From Rhodospira sp. (GTDB taxonomy: Bacteria > Pseudomonadota > Alphaproteobacteria > Rhodospirillales > Rhodospirillaceae), in NCBI GenBank assembly GCA_028277295.1, contig JANQGN010000214.1, positions 1 through 9,277 on the forward strand: 9,277 nt of DNA. The letters are read 5' to 3'. The notes beneath the pieces were generated by a model. The model did no database searches and was not told the DNA's origin. It worked only from the letters and a program-made list of their open reading frames with translations. The position numbers were made by a program, and so were the translations under genes. Of this stretch, positions 1-6,056 are shown piece by piece. Each line of letters starts with the position of its first letter. Positions within the stretch are counted from its first letter, which is position 1.

Positions 1-310
1 GGTCGCCCCCGCGCCTACGCGAGGCGCACTTTCTTTCGTCTATGGATCAAGGGGGTACAGCCGCACCAGCACTGAACCACGTCATGGCGAGCCCGCCCCG
101 CACGTTTCGCCAATTGAAACCGACGGGGCGGACAGTGCAACCCAGGGCAGAGGTCACCACACGGTGCCCTGGACTGCTTCGGCGCTGAGTGTCTGTCTGG
201 AAAGACTTGCAAAACACCCCATAAGGAATGCAAGTCGGGCACGGCTACACAATATGTTGCCGTTATCGAGACGCTCCGGACGGGCGCTCAAGCGCCTCGC
301 AAGACCGGGG
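1..310. other. Gene-free stretch beyond the topA terminators
   Basis: I see no gene here. Short open frames exist on both strands, but none has a convincing ribosome binding site or a protein pattern I recognise, and no tRNA-like arm stands out. Two modest inverted repeats are visible: CCAGGGCA at 142-149 with TGCCCTGG at 165-172, and GACTTGC at 204-210 with GCAAGTC at 230-236. In many alphaproteobacteria rnr (ribonuclease R) follows topA on the same strand. It is not seen here, although the window ends too soon to say whether it lies farther on. Confidence 0.5.
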
Positions 311-336
311 AAGAAAAACGTCCGGTGGTGCGGACG
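311..336 (-). terminator. Rho-independent terminator, distal of two behind topA
   Basis: Read on the minus strand, this is a six-base-pair GC-rich stem, CGTCCG with CGGACG, around the six-base loop CACCAC. It is followed at once by TTTTTCTT. A GC stem plus a T tract is the classic intrinsic terminator layout. It lies about 155 bases past the topA stop codon and points the same way, so it most likely ends the topA (or dprA-topA) transcript. The stem is short, which keeps the call below certain. Confidence 0.65.
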
Positions 337-340
337 GAAA

Positions 341-366
341 GGTGTGACGGCGATCGCCGTCACACC
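341..366 (-). terminator. Perfect 26-bp palindrome, probable proximal topA terminator
   Basis: All 26 bases form a perfect palindrome (left arm GGTGTGACGGCGA). It can fold as an 11-bp stem with a GATC loop. On the minus strand it is followed by TTTCC and then, after a few bases, by the second hairpin with a longer T tract. The pair looks like a tandem terminator for topA. The short T run is a weakness. A protein-binding palindrome is the alternative, because perfect symmetry is more than a terminator needs. The centre contains GCGATCGC, a word known as a highly iterated palindrome in cyanobacteria, but I attach no meaning to one copy. Confidence 0.5.
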
Positions 367-491
367 GGAGCGTGACTTCGCCTAATAGGGCACGGTGCGT
401 GCTCTTGGACTCACCCACCATGCACCAACATTCTGATATTTTAGCAAATCGTCGTCGCGACCGGTCCGAACCGCGCGGGGCTCTCTCTACG

Positions 492-3278
492 TCAGGTTTT
501 CGCGCCGGACTTGTTCGCGCCAGCCTTATTCTCACTCGCCTTTTTCGCGCTGGCCTTGCGAGGCGTGGTCGTCTTCGCTGGGGGTTTTGTCTTGGTGGCG
601 CCGGTCTTCTTCGCGGTCCCAGCCGAGGCCGCACCCGCCTTTTTCGTCGTGGTTTTCTTGGGCGGCTTGGCGTCGGCGGTCGCCTCGCCGGCCCCTCCAG
701 CCGCTTTCGCGGCGTCCTTCTCGGCCTTGAGGCGGATCAACTCCATGGCCCGCTCCAGGGTCAGGCCGTCCAGGTTTTCGCGGTCGGCCTTGGGCACGGT
801 GGCGCGGGCCTTGCCATGCTCCACATAGGGGCCGAAGCGGCCGTCCTTGAGCATCACGGGCTTGCCATCGGTGGGGTGATCGCCCAGGGAGCGCGAGGCC
901 ATGCGGGTGCGCCCGCCGCCTTGCTGGGCCAGCAGGTCCACCGCCCGGTTCAGGCCGATGGTCAGCACCAACAGCGGGTCATCGTCCTTGGGCAGGGATT
1001 TGTAGGCGTCGCCGTGCTTCAGATAGGGGCCGAAGCGGCCCAGCCCGGCCTGGATCATCTGGCCGCTTTCGGGATGGGCGCCGACGTCGCGCGGCAGGGC
1101 CAGCAGCCCGAGAGCCACCGCCAGGTCGACCCGGTCCGCGTCCAGCCCCTGGGGCAGCGACGCGCGCGGCGGCTTCGGTCCCATCTTCGGCTTGCCGGTC
1201 TTGGTCTCGCCGATCTGCTCCTGTTCGCCCAACTGCACGTACAGGCCATAGGGCCCCTTGCGCAGGGTCACCGGCTTGCCGCTATCCGGATCGGTACCCA
1301 GCGGGCGCGGCCCGGCGGACAGGTCCTCGGCGCCGCCGTCGTCGTCGCCAGTCTGAATCAACGGCCGGGTAAACCGGCACTCCGGATAATGGGAACAGCC
1401 AATGAAGGCGCCGAACTTGCCCAGGCGCAGGCCCAGCCGGCCCTCGCCGCACTTGGGGCAGGCGCGCGGGTCGACGGCGCCCTCCTCGTCACTGGCCGGG
1501 AACAGGTGCGGGCCAAGCTCGGCATCCAGGGCGTCCAGCACGTCGGAGACCCGCAGGCCCTGGATCTGGTCCACGGCCGCCTTGAAGTCGTCCCAGAACT
1601 CGCGCAGCACCGCCAGGTAGCCACGCTGGCCCGCCGAGATCTCGTCGAGCTTGTTCTCCAGGTCGGCCGTGAAGGAATACTCCACGTAACGGGCGAAGAA
1701 GCTCTCCAGGAAGGCCGTGACGATGCGCCCCCGATCCTCGGGCACGAAGCGGCGGCTGTCCAGGCGCACATAGTTGCGGGTTTGCAGGACCGAGAGAATG
1801 CTGGCGTAGGTGGAGGGACGGCCAATGCCCAGTTCCTCCATCTTCTTGACCAGGCTGGCCTCGGTGTAGCGCGGCGGTGGCTGGGTGAAGTGCTGCTCCA
1901 CGCTCACATCGCGCCGGTCCACGGCGTCGCCCTCGGCCAGCGGCGGCAGCAGGCGGTTGGTGTCGTCGTCGCCGTCGGCGGCGTCGTCGCGATCCTCGAA
2001 GTAGACCTTCAGGAAGCCGTCGAAGGTGATCACCGAGCCCGTGGCCCGCAGCACCGCGCCGCCGTCGGCCGCCGTCAGATCCACCGCCACCTGATCCAGC
2101 TCGGCGCTGGCCATCTGGCTGGCGACGGTGCGCTTCCAGACCAGGTCGTAGAGCGCCAGTTGCTCCTTGGTCACATAGGGCGCCACCATGGCCGGGGTGC
2201 GGCCCGGGTCGGTCGGACGGATGGCCTCATGCGCCTCCTGGGCGTTCTTGGCCTTGGTCTTGTAGACGCGCGGCGTGTCCGGCAGGTAGCGGCCACCGAA
2301 ATCGCGGCCGATGGCGTCGCGGGTGGCGGCGACGGCCTCCGGGGCCATCTGCACGCCGTCGGTCCGCATGTAAGTGATCAGGCCCACGGTCTCGCCGCCC
2401 AGGGCGACGCCCTCGTAGAGCTTCTGGGCCACGCTCATGGTGCGACTGGCCGAGAAGTAGAGCTTGCGCGAGGCTTCCTGTTGCAGGGTCGAGGTGGTGA
2501 AGGGCGGCGCGGGATGGCGCTTGGTGGTCTTGCGCTCCACCTTGCCCACCGAGAAGGTGGCGGCGCGCACGACCGCCTCTGCCGCGCGGGCGGCCGCTTC
2601 GTCGGGCAGACCGAACTTGTCCAGCTTCCGGCCCTGGAGATGGGTGAGGCGGGCGGTGAAGGTCTGCCCGCCCGTGTTGGCCATCAGCGCCTTGAGAGTC
2701 CAGTACTCCCGTTCCGTGAAGCGCTCGATCTCCGCCTCTCGGTCGCAGATCAGGCGCAGGGCCACCGACTGCACACGCCCGGCCGAGCGGCTGCCCGGCA
2801 GCTTGCGCCACAACACCGGCGACAGGGTAAACCCGACCAGGTAATCCAGCGCGCGGCGGGCCAGGTAGGCCTCGATCAACTCGCGGTCCAGCTCGCGCGG
2901 CGCCGCCATGGCCGCGCCCACGGCCGCGCGGGTGATAGCGTTGAAGGTGACCCGATGCACCGGCGTCTCGCCCAGCACCTTGCGGGCGGCCAGCACATCG
3001 CGCACGTGCCAGGAGATCGCCTCGCCCTCGCGATCCGGGTCGGTGGCCAGATAGAGGGCATCGGCCTTGCGCACCGCCTCGGCGATGGCCTTCATGTGCT
3101 TCTCGGAGCGGGCGTCCACCTCCCAGCGCATGGCGAAGTCCTGCTCCGGATCCACGGCGCCGTCCTTGGCCACCAGGTCGCGCACATGGCCGAAGGACGC
3201 CAGGACCATGAAGTCCTGTCCCAGGTATTTGTTGATGGTCTTGGCCTTGGCCGGGGATTCGACGACAACAACCCGCAT
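492..3278 (-). CDS. topA: DNA topoisomerase I (type IA)
   Basis: This 928-residue enzyme relaxes negatively supercoiled DNA by cutting one strand through a 5'-phosphotyrosine link, and it acts on the nucleoid. The N-terminal TOPRIM domain shows ESPAKAKTINKYLG (7-20) and ATDPDREGEAISWH (78-91), with the metal-binding acidic residues E7, D80, D82 and E84. LPGSRSAGRVQS (160-171) follows, and the catalytic tyrosine is Y303 in LITYMRTDG, with R305 beside it. GIGRPSTYASI (484-494) is also typical. One four-Cys zinc ribbon is visible (C607, C610, C628, C634). After it come Cys-less repeats of the GKPV.L..G.(F/Y)G.Y type (about 667-682 and 805-818). A Lys/Ala/Thr-rich tail (about 852-928) probably binds DNA, as in other alphaproteobacterial TopA proteins. 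Length and order are normal and the frame is intact. The ATG is set by the family's usual start (MRVVVVESPAKAK); the ribosome binding site is weak. dprA lies 124 bp upstream, and tandem terminators follow. Confidence 0.98.
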   Translation of the reverse strand: MRVVVVESPAKAKTINKYLGQDFMVLASFGHVRDLVAKDGAVDPEQDFAMRWEVDARSEKHMKAIAEAVRKADALYLATDPDREGEAISWHVRDVLAARKVLGETPVHRVTFNAITRAAVGAAMAAPRELDRELIEAYLARRALDYLVGFTLSPVLWRKLPGSRSAGRVQSVALRLICDREAEIERFTEREYWTLKALMANTGGQTFTARLTHLQGRKLDKFGLPDEAAARAAEAVVRAATFSVGKVERKTTKRHPAPPFTTSTLQQEASRKLYFSASRTMSVAQKLYEGVALGGETVGLITYMRTDGVQMAPEAVAATRDAIGRDFGGRYLPDTPRVYKTKAKNAQEAHEAIRPTDPGRTPAMVAPYVTKEQLALYDLVWKRTVASQMASAELDQVAVDLTAADGGAVLRATGSVITFDGFLKVYFEDRDDAADGDDDTNRLLPPLAEGDAVDRRDVSVEQHFTQPPPRYTEASLVKKMEELGIGRPSTYASILSVLQTRNYVRLDSRRFVPEDRGRIVTAFLESFFARYVEYSFTADLENKLDEISAGQRGYLAVLREFWDDFKAAVDQIQGLRVSDVLDALDAELGPHLFPASDEEGAVDPRACPKCGEGRLGLRLGKFGAFIGCSHYPECRFTRPLIQTGDDDGGAEDLSAGPRPLGTDPDSGKPVTLRKGPYGLYVQLGEQEQIGETKTGKPKMGPKPPRASLPQGLDADRVDLAVALGLLALPRDVGAHPESGQMIQAGLGRFGPYLKHGDAYKSLPKDDDPLLVLTIGLNRAVDLLAQQGGGRTRMASRSLGDHPTDGKPVMLKDGRFGPYVEHGKARATVPKADRENLDGLTLERAMELIRLKAEKDAAKAAGGAGEATADAKPPKKTTTKKAGAASAGTAKKTGATKTKPPAKTTTPRKASAKKASENKAGANKSGAKT

Positions 3279-3310
3279 GGCGTGAGAGAGCCCCTTTTCC
3301 CTTCAGGCGT

Positions 3311-3336
3311 GCCGGGCCTGGCATGCCCAGCCCGGC
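3311..3336. other. Hairpin in the topA leader
   Basis: GCCGGGC and GCCCGGC flank an inner TGG/CCA pair, giving a stem of about ten base pairs with one bulged C and a CATGC loop. It lies 33 bases before the topA start codon, in the dprA-topA gap. No T tract follows on the minus strand, so it is a poor intrinsic terminator for dprA. It could be a leader structure or a processing site between the two genes, but nothing in the sequence decides this. Confidence 0.35.
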
Positions 3337-3360
3337 GTCCCCGTCCCCGCCCCATGACGC

Positions 3361-3374
3361 CCAGGGCGCCCTGG
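3361..3374. other. 14-bp perfect palindrome between dprA and topA
   Basis: CCAGGGCGCCCTGG is a perfect 14-base palindrome, 29 bases past the dprA stop codon. Its place in the short gap before topA would suit an operator or a hairpin at the dprA 3' end. In DNA this rich in GC, chance palindromes of this composition are not rare, so this is recorded as structure only. Confidence 0.3.
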
Positions 3375-3402
3375 ACCGGCCGGTGGGGGACCGCCCGCCC
3401 GC

Positions 3403-4542
3403 TCAGGACTCCGCCAGCAAGGCCACCCGCCCGCCGGAAAGGCGTTCCAGGCGGCCGGCCAGGTCCAACTCCAGCAGAACGGTCGCCACGACGGTCACGG
3501 ACAATTGGCACCCGCGAATGATTTCGTCAACCGTCACCGGACTGGGACCCAGGGCCTGGATCACCAGGGCCCGCGCCTGGACAAGCTCGGAGTCCGACGG
3601 CGGAATGGCCGGCTCGGCCCGGAAGGGGCCGGTTTCCGGTTCGGCGAGCGGCGCGCGCAGCAGGTCGTCGAGCACCCGCAAGACATCATCGGCCGTTTCC
3701 ACCAGCACCGCCCCCTCGCGCAAAAGACGATTCGGGCCGGCGGCCCGCGAATCGAGCGGCGAGCCGGGCACCGCGAACACCTCGCGACCCTGGTCGCCGG
3801 CCAGCCGGGCGGTGATCAGCGAGCCGGAGCGGGTCGCCCCCTCCACCACCACGACACCCACGGCCAGCCCCGAGATGATGCGGTTGCGGCGCGGGAAGTG
3901 GCGGCCCTGGGGCGTCTCGCCCAAGGGCATCTCCGACAGCACCACCCCCTGGGCAACCATCGCGTCGTAGAGGCCCGCGTTCTCTGGCGGATAGATCACA
4001 TCCACGCCGCCGGCCAACACAGCCACCGTACCGTGCTCCAGGGCACCCTCGTGAGCCGCGGTGTCGATGCCCCGGGCCAGGCCGGAGACCACCAACAGGT
4101 CGGCGCGGGCCAGGTCCTGGGCCAGGCGATGGGCCATCTTGCGCCCGTTCAGCGAGGCGTTGCGGGCCCCCACGATGGCGATCGCGCGGCGCGCCAGAAG
4201 GGATGCGTGGCCGCGCGTGAACAAGAACGGCGGGCTGTCCTCCAGAGGCGCCAGGGCGCGGGGGTAGCCGGCCTCGCCATGGGCGATCACCTGGACGCCG
4301 GCCCGCTTGAGCGCCGCCAGCTCGCGGTCGGCGGCGGCGCGGGAACAGACGCGCAGTGTCTTCTTGCGGCCGCCACGCCGGGCCAGTTCGGGCACGGCCT
4401 CCAGGGCGGCGGCGGCGGTGCCATACTGGCGTAGCAGTCGGTGGAAGGTGACCGGCCCCACGTTCTCGCTGCGGATCAGGCGCAGCCGGTCGCGGCGTTC
4501 GGCATCGGTGAGGGCGGTGGACTGGGGCACTGATTCGGCCAT
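3403..4542 (-). CDS. dprA: DNA-processing protein DprA (Smf)
   Basis: DprA binds incoming single-stranded DNA during natural transformation and loads RecA on it. Many non-competent bacteria also keep the gene. From the chosen ATG the protein has 379 residues, close to the usual length. An N-terminal helical part (LTDAERRDRLRLIRSENVGP, about 11-30) leads into the Rossmann-like core. Its signatures are AIAIVGARNAS (121-130), VSGLARGIDTAAH (152-164), AVLAGGVDVIYPPEN (174-188), FPRRNRIISGL (216-226) and SGSLITA (239-245). A C-terminal winged-helix domain (about 318-378) closes the protein. The frame is open for 52 more codons upstream, but that part has no DprA character. The ATG at 4542 sits just before the conserved start of the family, though no clear Shine-Dalgarno precedes it. 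topA follows in the same direction, so the two may be co-transcribed. Confidence 0.95.
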   Translation of the reverse strand: MAESVPQSTALTDAERRDRLRLIRSENVGPVTFHRLLRQYGTAAAALEAVPELARRGGRKKTLRVCSRAAADRELAALKRAGVQVIAHGEAGYPRALAPLEDSPPFLFTRGHASLLARRAIAIVGARNASLNGRKMAHRLAQDLARADLLVVSGLARGIDTAAHEGALEHGTVAVLAGGVDVIYPPENAGLYDAMVAQGVVLSEMPLGETPQGRHFPRRNRIISGLAVGVVVVEGATRSGSLITARLAGDQGREVFAVPGSPLDSRAAGPNRLLREGAVLVETADDVLRVLDDLLRAPLAEPETGPFRAEPAIPPSDSELVQARALVIQALGPSPVTVDEIIRGCQLSVTVVATVLLELDLAGRLERLSGGRVALLAES

Positions 4543-4614
4543 GGACAAGGGGAGGCGTGATACCGGTCGACAATGAAGGCAGATCTTTTCGTCTGTTCGC
4601 CGACGCGACGTATA

Positions 4615-4644
4615 GCCTTGATCCTCATGCATCGGGATCAAGGC
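4615..4644 (-). promoter_or_regulatory. Dyad upstream of dprA, possible operator or leader hairpin
   Basis: GCCTTGATCC (4615-4624) and GGATCAAGGC (4635-4644) are perfect ten-base inverted repeats separated by ten bases, about 72 bases before the dprA start codon. On the minus strand the dyad is followed directly by TATACG, which could serve as a -10 element, but I cannot find a good -35 at normal spacing. Ten-base arms with a ten-base gap would place half-sites about two helical turns apart, as for a dimeric repressor. An RNA hairpin in the leader is equally possible. Confidence 0.35.
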
Positions 4645-4703
4645 CGGCTGACATGAGACGATACGTGCGCCGCACCCCAGGCGCAACCACCGGATCACGG
4701 AGT

Positions 4704-4826
4704 TTAGAGCATGTTGCGCGATTCAGAACTCGCCCAGCATGCTCTAAGTATTTGTTTCTCAAGCAAATCGTCCCCAAAAGATCTTCCAGGGCGATCTGTG
4801 CCAGATCGCTCGGGATCTGCTCTAGA
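4704..4826. repeat. Palindromic intergenic element with TAGAGCA ends
   Basis: The left end TTAGAGCATG (4704-4713) is the exact inverse of CATGCTCTAA (4738-4747). With the flanking TTG/CAG and one G-T pair, the arms reach 13 bases. A further inverted copy, TGCTCTAGA, sits at 4818-4826, so the whole stretch is bracketed by TAGAGCA and TGCTCTA. Between them lie ATTTG/CAAAT (4750-4754 and 4764-4768) and a strong GGGCGATCT/AGATCGCTC hairpin (4789-4811) enclosed by AGATC/GATCT. A chain of hairpins of about 120 bp with matching ends is typical of dispersed bacterial palindromic repeats or small non-autonomous elements. No flanking target duplication was identified. Confidence 0.5.
4776..4818 (-). 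terminator. Candidate terminator of the CHAT operon
   Basis: On the minus strand, AGATC pairs with GATCT as an outer stem and GAGCGATCT pairs with AGATCGCCC (one wobble) as an inner stem around GGCAC. TTTT then follows. It lies about 135 bases past the stop codon of the membrane-protein gene and is oriented to end that operon before dprA. The T run is short and the stem has an asymmetric internal loop, so termination here is only plausible. The same bases form part of the larger palindromic element. Confidence 0.35.
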
Positions 4827-4951
4827 AGCGGCCGGCAAAGCATGGGTCAATGCGCGGTTGAGGACGCTTCCGCGCCGCCCCGAACGCCCCTCGGGCGCCC
4901 AATCCTCAGGATCGGTGCCGCATCGCGGGGCAGGGCGCCCTTTGGGTGGTC

Positions 4952-5659
4952 TTACTCGCAGCTTGTGTAACTGGGCTTGATCTTCATCCATTGCACGGAG
5001 TCCGCGGGCAATACGATCGTCGGCAAGTCCGCTTGCGGAACGTCCCGTAACGGCCGGATCAAGGCCACCACCGTGCCGGTGTGCAGGAGCAGGCGATAGC
5101 AGCCATTTTTCATGTCAGGCGTGGTCTCCCCGTTCGCCACCTCCAGGATCACCCGGGGAAACGATCGGAACCCCTCCGCCCGTTCGGTCGTCACGCGGTG
5201 GATGGCCACTGCGAAAGCCTGATAGTACCCGAGTGGAAACAGGCCGATAACCGCGGCCATCAAGGCCATGATCCAGGCGGGCCGCACGTCCTTTGGCATC
5301 CGCGACCAGAGAGCGGGCAGGCGGCGCAGCACAATGAGCCCCGCCAGGGCTATCACCGCGACGATCACCCAGACGCTCCCCCTCAACACCCAGAAGCCGT
5401 AGGCCATGATGTGATCGCGCGGCACGTCGGCCAGCAGAAGCGGCAAGTGAAAGAGATCAAAATAGGCATAGGCAAAGGCCCAGCCAGTGAAGTACAGCCA
5501 CACAAGGGCCGCGCCGCCCAGAACGGCGATCAGGGCGCCCCAGTCTTGAGGGGTCACGTTGTCGAGGGTCTGCTGTACGACACGATCAGACTCCTCTCCA
5601 GGGCCGGCCTCTGGTTCGGTTCGAGAGGAGGCGCTGTCGAGAGTGGAATCATCGACCAT
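4952..5659 (-). CDS. Three-helix inner-membrane protein, last gene of CHAT operon
   Basis: This 235-residue protein matches no named family I can assign with confidence. An acidic N-terminal segment (about 1-36) precedes three clear hydrophobic helices: about 41-67 (from WGALIAVLGGAALVWLYF), 92-111 (GSVWVIVAVIALAGLIVL) and 128-153 (AWIMALMAAVIGLFPLGYY). A soluble C-terminal domain of about 80 residues follows, with alternating beta-like strands (YRLLLHTGTVVALIRPL). The basic loop between helices 2 and 3 (RRLPALWSRMPKDVRP) suggests it is cytoplasmic. That would put the N-terminus inside and the C-terminal domain in the periplasm, with the two exported partners. However, the stretch after helix 3 is also basic, so the topology is inferred. 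The ATG at 5659 overlaps the upstream gene's stop by 11 bases, suggesting translational coupling. An in-frame GTG at 5674 is an alternative start. Role unknown; anchor, sensor or effector of the operon are options. Confidence 0.85.
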   Translation of the reverse strand: MVDDSTLDSASSRTEPEAGPGEESDRVVQQTLDNVTPQDWGALIAVLGGAALVWLYFTGWAFAYAYFDLFHLPLLLADVPRDHIMAYGFWVLRGSVWVIVAVIALAGLIVLRRLPALWSRMPKDVRPAWIMALMAAVIGLFPLGYYQAFAVAIHRVTTERAEGFRSFPRVILEVANGETTPDMKNGCYRLLLHTGTVVALIRPLRDVPQADLPTIVLPADSVQWMKIKPSYTSCE

Positions 5660-6053
5660 GGCGGCGTGTCCCACCTTTGGCGTTCATGTCCGGCGCGACG
5701 TCGCCTTGTTTATTATGGCCTTCATTCTTGTCCTCGTCGTGGCCGCGAGCATTGCCGTCGTTGTGAAGACCATTCAGCCCAGTGCAGGGGCGGCAGTCGA
5801 TATGGTTGGCGGCCAATGTCGTCCACCTGTCTTCAACCCTCTGCGTCGTGACCGTTTCATCCGTACCGGTGCAAATCGCCGTATCGACGTCATCTCCGGC
5901 AGGCCTGACAAGCTGGCAATTTCTTAGGACGGCCTCGGTCGCATGACGCAAACACACACACTCTTCCGCGTCGAGACTGACGTCTTGAGCGCTCGCATGT
6001 CCTCCCCACATGATGGAAAATAGGACGCATGCCACACATGGTCTTGGTAACAT
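5649..6053 (-). CDS. Small exported Cys-rich protein, middle gene of CHAT operon
   Basis: This 134-residue protein has no function I can name. The first 22 residues form a short signal peptide ending HASA, with cleavage expected before Q23. The mature part holds six cysteines (C32, C34, C46, C61, C87, C90) in an ECVCLRH...RNCQLV...AICTG...DCRPC pattern, which would suit three disulfides in the periplasm. Past C90 the sequence changes to a hydrophilic, low-complexity tail rich in Asp, Asn, Gly, His and Lys (about 91-134). The start is well supported: GGAGGG (6060-6065) lies six bases before the ATG, inside the last codons of the CHAT gene, and the ATG comes three bases after that gene's stop. 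The 3' end overlaps the membrane-protein gene. A partner, inhibitor or substrate of the CHAT protein is plausible but inferred. The opposite strand is also open over the tail, so the true 3' end is less certain than the start. Confidence 0.78.
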   Translation of the reverse strand: MLPRPCVACVLFSIMWGGHASAQDVSLDAEECVCLRHATEAVLRNCQLVRPAGDDVDTAICTGTDETVTTQRVEDRWTTLAANHIDCRPCTGLNGLHNDGNARGHDEDKNEGHNKQGDVAPDMNAKGGTRRHGR

Positions 6054-6056
6054 GGA

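Larger units (their letters stand above)
4543..4951. other. Gene-free spacer between the CHAT operon and dprA
   Basis: About 410 bases without a gene I can support. Short open frames on both strands show no recognisable pattern. The stretch holds the dyad upstream of dprA (4615-4644), the inverted-repeat element at 4704-4826, and two copies of the palindrome GGGCGCCC (4897-4904 and 4931-4938) close to the end of the membrane-protein gene. The dprA promoter should lie here, but no convincing pair of boxes stands out. Confidence 0.5.

Noticed and set aside
15..242. Minus-strand 75-codon frame at the left edge, starting with GTG
   Set aside because: No ribosome binding site, no recognisable pattern, and it lies beyond the topA terminators.
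372..3521. Very long open frame on the plus strand opposite topA
   Set aside because: It mirrors the topA codon structure in GC-rich DNA. Its translation is rich in Gly, Ala, Arg, Gln and His with no family pattern, while the minus strand encodes a complete topoisomerase.
3505..4434. Long plus-strand open frame opposite dprA
   Set aside because: Same cause: it is the antisense of a complete, motif-bearing dprA, and its translation has no recognisable domain.
4543..4698. Extension of dprA by 52 codons to an upstream ATG
   Set aside because: The added residues do not resemble DprA, they would include the dyad at 4615-4644, and no ribosome binding site precedes the upstream starts.
4557..4991. 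Several overlapping short open frames on both strands in the spacer
   Set aside because: They overlap each other and the inverted repeats, and their translations look like random GC-rich DNA.
5658..5927. Plus-strand 89-codon frame with a good hydrophobic segment (DVALFIMAFILVLVVAAS)
   Set aside because: The hydrophobic run is the complement of the Asp/Asn/Lys/Glu codons in the Cys-rich protein's tail, the rest lacks character, and the ribosome binding site is poor. The minus-strand gene has a strong start site and operon position. I keep some doubt because the tail on the minus strand is itself odd.
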